64,000 nucleotides of DNA from Phyllobacteriaceae bacterium (GTDB lineage: Bacteria; Pseudomonadota; Alphaproteobacteria; Rhizobiales; Rhizobiaceae). Location of the stretch: the NCBI GenBank assembly GCA_016711085.1, contig JADJTR010000004.1, positions 434,001 to 498,000 of the forward strand, given 5' to 3'. Under the pieces are notes generated by a model. The model saw only the letters and a program-made list of their open reading frames with translations, was not told where the DNA came from and did no database searches. The position numbers and the translations under genes were made by a program. Position 1 is the stretch's first letter. Every line of letters begins with the position of its first letter. Shown in pieces: positions 18,451-27,165 of this stretch.

Positions 18451-19326
18451 TCACACTTTTTTCGCGTGGATTTGCGCGAGGATGCCGTGCGGCCGGAACA
18501 CAAGCACGAGGAAGAGCAGCAGATATGGTGCGATCTGGCTGTAGCCGGCAGCGAGATAATAGGAGGCGAAGGGTTCGATCAGTCCGACGATCAGGCCGCC
18601 AATCAGCGCCCCGGGCAACGAGCCGAGCCCGCCGATGACGGAGGCGGCGAAGGCCTTGATGCCGAGCAGCCCGGTCGACGGATCGATCGATCCCTTGGAG
18701 GCGAAGAGGATGCCGGCGATCGCCGCCACCACGCCGGAAAGCGCCCAGGTCAGCGAATGGATGCGCTTGACCGGTATGCCCATGTAATAGGCGGCGAGCT
18801 GGTTCTGCGACGCCGCCTGCATGGCGACGCCGAGGCGCGTGCGGGCGAAGACCAGCCACAGCAGCATCGTCAGCGCCACGGTGACGACGATGATCGACAC
18901 CTCGTCGAGGCCGAGCACCAGCCCGCCGAACCGCACCTCCTGGCCGGCCATCGGGCTTTTCAGCGACACCGGTTCATGCCCGAAAACGAAACCGGCGGCG
19001 AAGCGCAACACGAAACCGAGCGCGATGGTGAGGATGACGACGGCGATCTGCGACTGGCCGAACATGCGGCGCAGAATCGCCATGTCGACAAGATAGCCGA
19101 ACACACCCATGACGATCATCGCCAGCGGCGCAGCGATCCAGAACGACAGGCCGGCCCAGTCGTCATTGGCGAAGGCGAGCGCCACGAAAGCGCCAAGCAT
19201 CATGAAATCGCCCTGGGCGAAATTGACCGCTTCGGTCGCCTTGTAAATCAAAACGAAGCCGAGCGCGATCAGGCCGTACACGCAGCCATTCGCCAGTCCG
19301 CTCACCAGAAGCTGAAGCGTCAGCAT
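18451..19326 (-). CDS. livH: LIV-type ABC transporter permease (LivH family)
   Basis: 291 residues; typical LivH opening (LVSGLANGCVYGLIALGFVLIYKATEAVNFAQGD-like helices) and C-terminal FLVLVFRPHGI. The ATG at 19326 has a good ribosome-binding site (GGGAGGAG); a GTG two codons upstream is also in frame. A 98-base gap separates it from the upstream oxidoreductase gene on the same strand, so it may be read from the same long transcript. Confidence 0.92.
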   Translation of the reverse strand: MLTLQLLVSGLANGCVYGLIALGFVLIYKATEAVNFAQGDFMMLGAFVALAFANDDWAGLSFWIAAPLAMIVMGVFGYLVDMAILRRMFGQSQIAVVILTIALGFVLRFAAGFVFGHEPVSLKSPMAGQEVRFGGLVLGLDEVSIIVVTVALTMLLWLVFARTRLGVAMQAASQNQLAAYYMGIPVKRIHSLTWALSGVVAAIAGILFASKGSIDPSTGLLGIKAFAASVIGGLGSLPGALIGGLIVGLIEPFASYYLAAGYSQIAPYLLLFLVLVFRPHGILAQIHAKKV

Positions 19327-19424
19327 CAGCACTCCTCCCGTTGCGGCCGTCCGGTCTTCGCCGGCTTGTCGGTCACTTCACCACACTTGCCGTCCGGCCT
19401 GCAATCGAAACCGGACACGCGCGT

Positions 19425-20464
19425 TCACGGCGCGATGAAAACCTTTCCGTTCGGTTTCGCCAATTCGTCAGCCACGCGATCGACAGCCTGCGCCAGCGGC
19501 ACGATGGCGGTGACATCGGTGCGCCATTGGCCGGAAACGAAACGCTGTTGCGCCTCGGCAAATCGCGCCGACTTGCGCTCCGGCGTCGCGGCGCGCATCC
19601 ACTGGGTCAGCCAGAATCCCTCGATGCGCTTGTCCTGGAAAATGAACTGGCCGGGCTCGCGGATCGCTGTCTCGGTCGGGTCGAGGCGGCCATAGATGAT
19701 CCAGCGCGAGCTGCGTCCCATGGTGTGGAAAACGGTCGAGGCGAGCGGTCCCGTCACCGCGTCGAGGAAGATGCGCGGCTTTTCCCCGGCGAAGACCTCT
19801 TTCAGCCGCGCCTTGAAACCGGGCGCTTCGGCGTTGAGCGCCACCGTCGCCCCGGCCGCTTCCAGCAGGGGAATCTGGTCGTCGCGCCGCACGATGGTGA
19901 TCGGCCGGAATCCCTCTTCCTTCGCCACGCCGATCATCAGCTTGCACAATTGGCTGGCGCCGGCGGTGAGCACGAACGCCTTCGCTCCGTCCCCGCGCAC
20001 GATGTCGAACATGGCAAGCGCGGTCAGCGGATTGACGATCAGCGCCGCCGCGTCCTCGTCGCGCATGCCGCCGATCAGCGGTATGACGCCGCGGGCGTCG
20101 GCGATGGCGTAGTCCGCCCACGCGCCCCAGTTGGACAGTCCGGTGGCGAAGGCGACGCGTTTGCCGACGAGACCGTCGGCGAGCGATCCGCCGCCCGATG
20201 CCGCCACCACGCCGACACCTTCGAAACCGGCCGGCCGGCCTTTCACGCGCGGCTGGCCGTACAGTCCTTTGACGAACATCACGTCGGACGGGTTGACCGA
20301 AGCGAGCGTCGTCCTGATCAGCACCTGCCCCTCCGCCGCAACCGGCACGCCGATGCGGCCGAACTCGACATAGGATCCATCGATTCCAGCACCGACTCCG
20401 AAGGGCGGGCGGCGTAACCATCGCCCTTCAGCAGCAACGCGTTCATGGTGGAAGGAATCGTCAT
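19425..20464 (-). pseudogene. Zinc-type alcohol dehydrogenase/quinone oxidoreductase-like (MDR), frameshifted
   Basis: The N-terminus (MTIPSTMNALLLKGDGYAA, start 20464) is in one frame; after SVLESMD the frame shifts near 20371-20378 and continues as YVEFGRIGVPVAAEGQVLIR to the stop at 19425. The body is a medium-chain dehydrogenase/reductase with GFEGVGVV and a Rossmann segment (AFVLTAGASQLCKLM). Catalytic zinc cysteines are not evident, so a quinone-oxidoreductase or enoyl-reductase role is more likely. Its start overlaps the stop of the next gene upstream (ATGA). Confidence 0.78.
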
Positions 20465-21435
20465 GCGCCGGGCTCCAGGATCAGCTTGCCGGTGGTCTCC
20501 CGCCCCATGACGCGTTTGAGCACTTTCGCCGCGTCCTTGAGCGGATAACGCCCCTCGATCACCGGTTTGACCTTGCCCGCGGCGCGCCAGCCGAGGAGTT
20601 CGGCCATGTTGGCGGCGTAGGTCCGCGGTTCGCGCGCCGTGAACGTGCCCCAGAACACGCCGACGACGGCGAAACCCTTGACCAGCGCCAGATTGACGGC
20701 GAATTGCGGAATCGTCCCGGAGGCGAAGCCGATGACCAGCAGCCGGCCGTTCCACGCCATGTTGCGCGCCAGCGCGTCGAAGGCGTCGCCGCCGACCGGG
20801 TCGAAGGCGACATCGACGCCCTTGCCGCCGGTCGCCTGTTTCAACGCATCCTTGAGCTTGTCGTAGCCGATCGCGAGATCGGCGCCGGCGGAAAGCGCCG
20901 TCGCCTGTTTTTCCGGCGTCGAAGCGATGGCGATGACGCGCGCGCCCATCGCCTTGCCGATCTGGATCGCCGCGATGCCCGTCGCCCCTGCCGCGCCGGC
21001 CACCGCCAGCGTTTCGCCGGGCCTGAGCGCCGCGCGCTGCTTCAGCGCATGATGCGACGTGCCGTAGGCTGTGAGCAGCGCGCACGCCTCCGCCTCGTCC
21101 ATTTCCGGCGGCAATTTCATCGCCATGGCTTCCGCGACCGCGACCCGTTCGGCATAGGCCCCGAGCGTCGACAGCGCGGCGACACGATCGCCGACCTTGA
21201 GCGTCTTCACTCCCGGCCCGACCGCGACGATCCGGCCCGCTACCTCCATGCCGGGCACGAACGGCGTTGGCGGCTTCACCTGGTAAAGCCCTTGCACCAG
21301 CAGACCGTCGGGATAGTTGACGCCGATCGCCTTCGCTTCGATCACGATCGTGTCGCCCTTGGCTTCTGGTTCGGGCCAATCGGCCCAGTCCAGCGCATCG
21401 AGCGGCGCGAAATCGCGGGCGACGATGGCCTTCAT
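20461..21435 (-). CDS. NADPH:quinone oxidoreductase-family (MDR) protein
   Basis: 324 residues: N-terminal GroES-like domain (IGVNYPDGLLVQGLY, VPGMEVAGRIVAVG) and a Rossmann domain with AGAAGATGIAAIQIGKAMGA. It lacks zinc ligands. It is close to YhdH/QorA-like proteins and to acyl-CoA reductase-like MDRs. It is coupled by overlap both to the acyl-CoA dehydrogenase gene upstream (shared base 21435) and to the MDR gene downstream, which places it in the acyl-CoA degradation unit. Confidence 0.88.
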   Translation of the reverse strand: MKAIVARDFAPLDALDWADWPEPEAKGDTIVIEAKAIGVNYPDGLLVQGLYQVKPPTPFVPGMEVAGRIVAVGPGVKTLKVGDRVAALSTLGAYAERVAVAEAMAMKLPPEMDEAEACALLTAYGTSHHALKQRAALRPGETLAVAGAAGATGIAAIQIGKAMGARVIAIASTPEKQATALSAGADLAIGYDKLKDALKQATGGKGVDVAFDPVGGDAFDALARNMAWNGRLLVIGFASGTIPQFAVNLALVKGFAVVGVFWGTFTAREPRTYAANMAELLGWRAAGKVKPVIEGRYPLKDAAKVLKRVMGRETTGKLILEPGA

Positions 21436-23321
21436 CACACCTTCTCCTGCGTGTGTTTTTTCAGTTCGGCCCGCGCGATGACCATGCGGTGCACCGCGTC
21501 CGGACCGTCGGCGAGACGCAACGTACGCAGGCCGGTCCACATGCGGGCGAGCGGCGTATCCTGGCTCACCCCCTGACCGCCGAACATCTGCACCGCCTCG
21601 TCGGTCACCTTCAAAGCCACGCGCGGCGCCACCACCTTGATCTGGCTGATCCACGGCGCGGCGGCGCGGGCGTCGCCCTGGTCCATCACCCAGGCCGCCT
21701 TCAGGCAGAGCAGGCGCGCCATCTCGATCTCGAGGCGACATTCGGCAATGATGTCGTAATTGGCGCCGAGCTTGGCCAGCGGCTTGCCGAAGGCCACGCG
21801 GCGCATGGAGCGCTGCGCCATCAGCTCCAGCGCGCGTTCCGCCTGGCCGATGGCGCGCATGGCGTGATGGATGCGGCCCGGCCCGAGGCGACCCTGGGCG
21901 ATTTCGAAGCCCTTGCCCTCGGCCCAGACGAGGTTCGAGGCCGGCACGCGGACCGAATCGAAGCGGATGTGCATGTGGCCATGGGGGGCGTCGTCGCGGC
22001 CATAGACTTCCATCGCGCGCAGAACGGTGACGCCCTTGGTGTCGGCGGGAACCAGGATCATCGAATGGCGCTGGTGGCGCGGCGCGTCCTCGCCGCCGGT
22101 TTTCACCATGACAATGTAGATCTTGCAGCGCGGATCGCCCGCCCCCGACGACCACCATTTCTCGCCGTCCAGCACGTAGTCGTCGCCATCGCGCACGCAG
22201 CTCATGGCGATGTTGGTGGCGTCCGACGAGGCGACATCCGGCTCGGTCATCAGATAGGCCGAGCGGATCTTGCCCTCCAGCAGCGGCTCGAGCCATTGCT
22301 GCTTGTGTTCGGCCGAGCCGTAGCGCTCCAACACCTCCATGTTGCCGGTGTCGGGCGCCGAGCAATTGAACGTTTCCGCCCCGAGATGGGCCTTGCCCAT
22401 CTCCTCGGCCAGATAGGCGTATTCCACCGTGGTCAGGCCGTAGCCGCGCGACGAATCGGTCAGCCAGAAATTCCACAGGCCCCGTTCGCGCGCCTTCGCC
22501 TTCAGTCCGCCGAGGATGTCGGTCTGGCGGCTGGTGTAGGCGAAACGATTGCCAGCCTTGCCGACCTCGTCGAGGAATTCGTCGTCGAGCGGCAGAATGT
22601 CGTCGCGCACCATGCGCGCCACTTTCTCGTGGATCGGTTTCAGCCTCTCGGTCATGCCGAGGTTCATGTCGGTCACGGCGCGATCCTTCCCCTTGTAGCC
22701 GAGGCCCCTCAGGGCGAATGTCACGATTTCCGCCAGCAAGGCGTCGACTTCGCCCGTCGATTGGCCGGTCCTCGGCTGGAACCAGAAAACCGGCGAGTTG
22801 AGCGTCAGGAACATCATCTGCATGGCGACGCCGGCGTTGCCGAAATCGAGATCGCCGGCGGCGCGGGCCGCCACCGCGGCGGCGCGGAACTGGTCGGCAT
22901 AGGCGTCGCGGTCGGCGGCAAGCTCTATGAGGGCTTCGCGTTGTTCCGGAGTCGTCGCGCCGCGCAAATGCATCGTGATGCCTTCCCAAACCGTCCGCTG
23001 GAAGGGCCGCGTCGCGATCATGTTGACGGTATGAGCCTTCATCATGGCGATCAGACGCGTGATGGCCGGACCTTTGATGTTCAGCTGACCGGCAATTGCG
23101 CGGCGATTGAGCGCCATGCCGGCGCGAAAGACATCGGCGAACAGTTCGGCCTTCGAATTGTAGTGATGGTAGATGCGCCCCTTGGTCGCCCCGAGGCGGC
23201 GGGCCACGTCGTCGATCGACGCGCCCTGGTAGCCGCGCTCCATGAAACACGCCGCCGCGGCCGCCAGTATGTCGCCCTGCGCGATGTCGTCCGGCAATGC
23301 GATCCTGAGGTGCGCGGTCAA
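21435..23321 (-). CDS. TetR-family regulator and acyl-CoA dehydrogenase in one open frame
   Basis: One uninterrupted frame encodes both. Residues 1-215 are a TetR-type protein (ILAAAAACFMERGYQGASI, then KGRIYHHYNSKAELF). From MNLGMTERLKP (ATG at 22667, giving 410 residues) it is an acyl-CoA dehydrogenase of the long ACAD10/11-like group (TEPDVASSDATN, GEKWWSSGAG, VQMFGGQGVS near the end). No stop separates them. In an alternative frame a TGA falls 1-2 codons before the ACAD ATG, so normal separate genes with an indel late in tetR would look the same. The regulator start is uncertain; TTG at 23321 is preceded by GGAGGGG. The operator-like palindrome lies just upstream. Confidence 0.75.
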   Translation of the reverse strand: MTAHLRIALPDDIAQGDILAAAAACFMERGYQGASIDDVARRLGATKGRIYHHYNSKAELFADVFRAGMALNRRAIAGQLNIKGPAITRLIAMMKAHTVNMIATRPFQRTVWEGITMHLRGATTPEQREALIELAADRDAYADQFRAAAVAARAAGDLDFGNAGVAMQMMFLTLNSPVFWFQPRTGQSTGEVDALLAEIVTFALRGLGYKGKDRAVTDMNLGMTERLKPIHEKVARMVRDDILPLDDEFLDEVGKAGNRFAYTSRQTDILGGLKAKARERGLWNFWLTDSSRGYGLTTVEYAYLAEEMGKAHLGAETFNCSAPDTGNMEVLERYGSAEHKQQWLEPLLEGKIRSAYLMTEPDVASSDATNIAMSCVRDGDDYVLDGEKWWSSGAGDPRCKIYIVMVKTGGEDAPRHQRHSMILVPADTKGVTVLRAMEVYGRDDAPHGHMHIRFDSVRVPASNLVWAEGKGFEIAQGRLGPGRIHHAMRAIGQAERALELMAQRSMRRVAFGKPLAKLGANYDIIAECRLEIEMARLLCLKAAWVMDQGDARAAAPWISQIKVVAPRVALKVTDEAVQMFGGQGVSQDTPLARMWTGLRTLRLADGPDAVHRMVIARAELKKHTQEKV

Positions 23322-23385
23322 TTCCCCTCCGCCGCCGCCCTCCGCGCTGATCGCGCACCGGGCCTTTACGGATGGCGGAAAGATC

Positions 23386-23405
23386 AACATACTACCCGGT
23401 ATGTT
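23386..23405. promoter_or_regulatory. TetR-type operator palindrome in divergent promoter region
   Basis: AACATAC-6-GTATGTT is a perfect 7-bp-arm dyad (20 bases in all) between the divergent tetR-acad and SDR genes. Size and symmetry fit a TetR/FadR-like operator and suggest that the adjacent TetR represses both directions. Confidence 0.65.
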
Positions 23406-23448
23406 GTCAACGCGGCCGCGAGGAGCGCGCCACGCAAGGGAGGACGCC

Positions 23449-24265
23449 ATGACCTGGCTCGACGATCTGTTTTCGGTGCGCGGCAAGACGGCGCTGGTCA
23501 CCGGCGGCGCCACTGGCATCGGCCGCATGGCGGCGACCGGCTGCGGCTGGCGGCGCGCGCGTTCTGATCGCCTCGCGCAAGGGCGTCGATTGCGAACGCG
23601 TCGCCGGCGAAATCGCCGCGCTCGGTTTCCCCGGAACGGTCGAGGGTTTCGTCGGCGATGTCTCGACCGAGGCCGGCTGCGAGGCGCTCGCCGCCGAGGT
23701 TGGTCGACGCACCGATCGCCTCGCCATCCTGGTCAACAATGCCGGCGTCTCGTGGGGCGAACCGCTGGACACCTTTCCCTATGCCGCATGGGCCAAGGTG
23801 ATGAACGTCAACGTTACCGGGCTGTTTCACCTCACCCGTCTGCTGTTGCCATTGATCGAAAAAGCGGCGAGCGAGGCCGATCCGGCCCGCATCATCAATC
23901 TCGGTTCGGTCATGGGCTCGCAGCCCTTGGCCGACGGCGCCTATTCCTATACGGCGTCGAAGGCGGCGGTGCATCATTTGACCCGCACGCTCGCCGGGGA
24001 ATTGGCCGGCCGGCGCATCACCGTCAACGCCTTCGCGCCCGGCCCTTTCCAGAGCCGGATGACGGCGTTTGCCACCGGCACCGACGAAAAAGCGGCGCGC
24101 GTCGGCTCGAACGTGCCACTCGGCCGCATCGGCGCGCCGGATGACATCGCCGGGGCGACCCTGTATCTGTGCTCGCGCGCCGGCGCTTATGTGACCGGCG
24201 CAATCCTGCCGATTGATGGTGGCGAAAGCGTCCATCACGGCGTGCATTTGTTCAAGGGCGACTGA
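23449..24265 (+). pseudogene. Short-chain dehydrogenase/reductase, frameshifted
   Basis: The start MTWLDDLFSVRGKTALVTGG carries the cofactor motif TGGATGIG. The frame breaks at 23525-23565 (one extra base) and resumes as RVLIASRKGVDCE through LVNNAGVSWGE, the catalytic YSYTASKAA (Tyr-x3-Lys) and a C-terminal PIDGG. The intact product would be about 272 residues. It is the first gene of the plus-strand half of the regulon, probably oxidising a hydroxyacyl-CoA. The stop overlaps the next start by one base (TGATG). Confidence 0.82.
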
Positions 24266-24783
24266 TGACGGCGGAAAAAAGCGCGAACTACATGTCGATC
24301 TACAAGAAGCCGCCGGTTCCCCTCGACGGATTGGCGGACCATATCGGCAAGGAAATCGGCGTATCCGATTGGCGCACGGTCACCCAGGAGATGATCGACA
24401 AGTTCGCCGAAGCCACCGACGACCATCAATTCATCCATGTCGATCCCGAGCGCGCCCGCGACACGCAATTCGGCGGAACCATCGCCCATGGCTTCCTGAC
24501 ATTGTCGCTGTTTTCGACGCTCGCCTATGAAGCGGTTCCGCCGCTGGCCGGCACGGCCCTGGGCGTCAATGTCGGCTTCGACAAGGTGCGTTTCGTCAAT
24601 CCGGTGAAGTCCGGCGCAAGGGTGCGGGCGCGTTTCATCTTCGCCGACGTCAACATCCGCCCGTCCGGCTATGTCCAGGTCGCCTATGACGTTGCGATCG
24701 AAATCGAAGGGCAGACGCGCCCGGCCTTGACTGCGCGATGGCTCACCCTGTCGGTGATGCAGAAGGCGGGCGACGCGTCGTGA
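24265..24783 (+). CDS. MaoC-family (R)-specific enoyl-CoA hydratase/dehydratase
   Basis: 172 residues, hot-dog fold of the PhaJ/MaoC group. The catalytic Asp and His are in ATDDHQFIHVDPERA, followed by GGTIAHGFLTLSLFS. It hydrates enoyl-CoA to (R)-3-hydroxyacyl-CoA. It sits between the SDR and the kinase-like gene with overlapping ends, so all are co-translated. Confidence 0.9.
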   Translation: MTAEKSANYMSIYKKPPVPLDGLADHIGKEIGVSDWRTVTQEMIDKFAEATDDHQFIHVDPERARDTQFGGTIAHGFLTLSLFSTLAYEAVPPLAGTALGVNVGFDKVRFVNPVKSGARVRARFIFADVNIRPSGYVQVAYDVAIEIEGQTRPALTARWLTLSVMQKAGDAS

Positions 24784-25817
24784 GCGACCCCAACGCGCTC
24801 GATGCGTCGGCGCTGTCGCCATGGCTCGATACCCATGTGCCGGGCTTTTCCGGGCTGCGCGCAATTGTCAAGTTTCCGACCGGCCAGTCCAACCCGACCT
24901 ATGCGCTCGACGCGGAAAGCGGCCGTTACGTGTTGCGCGCCAAGCCGTCCGGCGCGCTGCTCAAATCGGCCCATCAGGTCGACCGTGAATTCCGGGTCAT
25001 GAAGGCGCTCGCCGGGACGGCTGTGCCTGTTCCGGAAGCGCTGGCGCTTTGCCCTGACGAGGGCTCGCCCATTGGCCGCATGTTCTACATCATGCGTCAT
25101 GTCGATGGCCGCATTTTCTGGGATCCGGCCTTGACGGAAGCCCGATCGAACGGGGAACGCGGCGCCATTTACGACGCCATGAACCTTACGCTCGCCGCTC
25201 TCCACGACGTCGACATCGACGCCGCCGGCCTCGCCGATTTCGGCAGACCGGGCTCCTATTTCGAACGCCAGCTGACGCGTTGGACCAGCCAGTACCGGGC
25301 GTCGGAAGTCGAGCCGAACGCCGACATGAACGCGCTCATCTCTTGGCTGGAGAGCAATTTGCCGGCCGACGATGGCCGGGTCAGCCTCGTCCATGGCGAT
25401 TTCCGCCTCGACAACATGATTTTCGCGCCCGCTGCGCCGCGCGTCGTCGCCGTGCTCGATTGGGAACTCTCGACGCTCGGCCATCCCTTCGCCGATCTCG
25501 CCTACCAATGCATGCAATGGCGGTTGCCGCATGATTCCGGTTTTCGCGGCCTTGGCGGCGTCGATCGCGCCAGCCTTGGCCTGCCGACGGAAGAGGACTA
25601 CGTCGCCGCCTATTGCGCCCGGCGCGGCCTTGCCGGCATCGACAACTGGCCGTTCTATCTGGCGTTTTCGTTCTTCCGCCTCGCCGCCATTCTGCAGGGC
25701 GTCTTCAAACGGGCGCTCGACGGCAACGCCTCCAATCCGGACAAGGCGAAAGCCTATGGCCGCGCCGTGCCGTTGATCGCCGCCGCCGCGATGGCTACGG
25801 CGCAAGGAAAGGCCTGA
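24780..25817 (+). CDS. Aminoglycoside-phosphotransferase-like kinase (ACAD10/11 or LvaA type)
   Basis: 345 residues with a GTG start overlapping the maoC stop. Kinase-like features are GQSNPTYALD (nucleotide loop), LVHGDFRLDNMIF (catalytic HGD-x4-N) and VLDWELSTLGHPFADL (metal-binding D). In animals this domain is fused to the acyl-CoA dehydrogenase in ACAD10/11; in Pseudomonas LvaA phosphorylates 4-hydroxyacyl-CoA. The matching ACAD is encoded just across the divergent promoter, so phosphorylation of a hydroxyacyl-CoA before elimination is the best inference. Confidence 0.85.
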   Translation: MSDPNALDASALSPWLDTHVPGFSGLRAIVKFPTGQSNPTYALDAESGRYVLRAKPSGALLKSAHQVDREFRVMKALAGTAVPVPEALALCPDEGSPIGRMFYIMRHVDGRIFWDPALTEARSNGERGAIYDAMNLTLAALHDVDIDAAGLADFGRPGSYFERQLTRWTSQYRASEVEPNADMNALISWLESNLPADDGRVSLVHGDFRLDNMIFAPAAPRVVAVLDWELSTLGHPFADLAYQCMQWRLPHDSGFRGLGGVDRASLGLPTEEDYVAAYCARRGLAGIDNWPFYLAFSFFRLAAILQGVFKRALDGNASNPDKAKAYGRAVPLIAAAAMATAQGKA

Positions 25818-25820
25818 ACC

Positions 25821-26597
25821 ATGCAACGCTTCGCCGGCCTGACCGTGCTCATCACCGGAGCGACCGGCGGCTTCGGCCGCCGCGCCGCCGAACGCTTTGC
25901 CGAAGAGGGAGCCAATCTCGTCCTCTCCGACCTCGACGACGCCCGTCTCAAGACGTTCGCCGAAGCCTTGCCCGCGCAAACCGCGACGCTTTCGGGCGAT
26001 GTGTCCGACGAACGCCTGCACAAGGAATTGGTGAAATTGGCGGTGAGCCGCTTCGGACGCCTCGATGTCGCCGTCAACAATGCCGGCGTGGCCCAGACTT
26101 ACGTCAAGCTGCATCAGGTGCCGGTGGCCGAGGCGCGCCGCATCATCGACATCGATCTGGTCGGCGTCTTCCTCGCCATGAAATACCAGCTTCACCAGAT
26201 GGAAAAACAGCATGCCGCCGACGCGCGCCGCGCCGCCATCGTCAATTTGTCGTCCATTGCCGGGACGGCGGGGGCGTCGAACCTATCGGTTTATTCGGCC
26301 GCCAAACACGGCGTCATCGGGCTGACGCGTTCGGCGGCGCTCGAATACGCCACCAAGGGCGTGCGCGTGAATGCGGTCTGCCCGTCGTTTGCCCGCACCG
26401 ACATGGCGATGGACTTCCTCAAAATGAGTCCCGACGGGCCGGAAGCGGCCGAGGCGAAACTGGTGCGCGGCGTGCCGATGAAGCGCCTCGCCGATGTCGA
26501 CGAAGTGATCGAGGCGATCCTGTTCGCCGCCGATCCGAGGAATTCCTTCATGACCGGGCAGGCGTTGGGCGTCGACGGGGGAATCGGGGCGATGTGA
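25821..26597 (+). CDS. Short-chain dehydrogenase/reductase (SDR)
   Basis: 258 residues: cofactor loop ITGATGGFG, NNAG at the expected spacing, catalytic VYSAAKHG (Tyr-x3-Lys) and the C-terminal GVDGG signature. It is the last gene of the SDR-maoC-kinase-SDR unit, 3 bases after the kinase gene. Its probable substrate is a 3-hydroxyacyl-CoA. It converges on soxG. Confidence 0.9.
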   Translation: MQRFAGLTVLITGATGGFGRRAAERFAEEGANLVLSDLDDARLKTFAEALPAQTATLSGDVSDERLHKELVKLAVSRFGRLDVAVNNAGVAQTYVKLHQVPVAEARRIIDIDLVGVFLAMKYQLHQMEKQHAADARRAAIVNLSSIAGTAGASNLSVYSAAKHGVIGLTRSAALEYATKGVRVNAVCPSFARTDMAMDFLKMSPDGPEAAEAKLVRGVPMKRLADVDEVIEAILFAADPRNSFMTGQALGVDGGIGAM

Positions 26598-26622
26598 GGG
26601 CGGCTTTGCTGCCGCGACCTCT

Positions 26623-27165
26623 TCACGCCCCCGCGTCGAGCGCCGCTTCCTCGAGAAAATCCATCACATAGATCGAGAACGACCGCCAGCATTCGGCCCG
26701 GAAGGCTTGCGGCCCGGTGCGCCAAAGCACGATCTCGCTCTTGCCGAGGATGGTGCGCGAGGCCGCGCCGACCGGAAATGCCTTCAGCGACAGATTCTGC
26801 GGGCAGCCGGCCGAAAGGCACGCCTCCGCGCCCGGCCCTTCAACCCTGATGCCGACATTGCGATGCGAGATGTCGACGGCGGAATGCAGCGCCTTCTCGC
26901 CCGAAAGATCGTCGAGCGGATCGTTCGCCTCGTCGAGCAGATACCATTCGTCGGGGCCTAGCCACAGCGCGGCGCGGCTCTTGGCCTCGGCCGAGGTTTT
27001 CGGCCTTTCCGGCAGCGTGAGTCCCAACGCCTTCGACAGCCCGGCAACCGCGTCGGGCCGCGCCCGCAGGCTGACGCGCCAGGCCGGGCCGGTCGGCATG
27101 ACGGTGACGACGCTTTCGGACGCGGAGCGCCCGGCAAGAGCGAAGTGGCGCTGAGCATCAGCCAT
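26623..27165 (-). CDS. soxG: Sarcosine oxidase gamma subunit
   Basis: 180 residues with the SoxG pattern (LWLGPDEWYLLDE, VDISHRNVGIRVEGP, CPQNLSLKAFPVG). It is the small structural subunit of the heterotetrameric enzyme that demethylates sarcosine to glycine, passing the methyl group to tetrahydrofolate or releasing formaldehyde. It overlaps the soxA stop by 8 bases, and is the last gene of soxB-D-A-G. Confidence 0.9.
   Translation of the reverse strand: MADAQRHFALAGRSASESVVTVMPTGPAWRVSLRARPDAVAGLSKALGLTLPERPKTSAEAKSRAALWLGPDEWYLLDEANDPLDDLSGEKALHSAVDISHRNVGIRVEGPGAEACLSAGCPQNLSLKAFPVGAASRTILGKSEIVLWRTGPQAFRAECWRSFSIYVMDFLEEAALDAGA

Noticed and set aside
20461..23358. 965-codon frame joining an oxidoreductase with an upstream Arg-rich extension
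   Set aside because: Only the last 324 codons (from 21435) are protein-like; the upstream part is the out-of-frame reading of the ACAD gene.
21453..23567. 704-codon plus-strand frame opposite the TetR-ACAD gene
   Set aside because: Composition typical of antisense frames in GC-rich DNA; no recognisable domain, and the opposite strand has an unmistakable ACAD.
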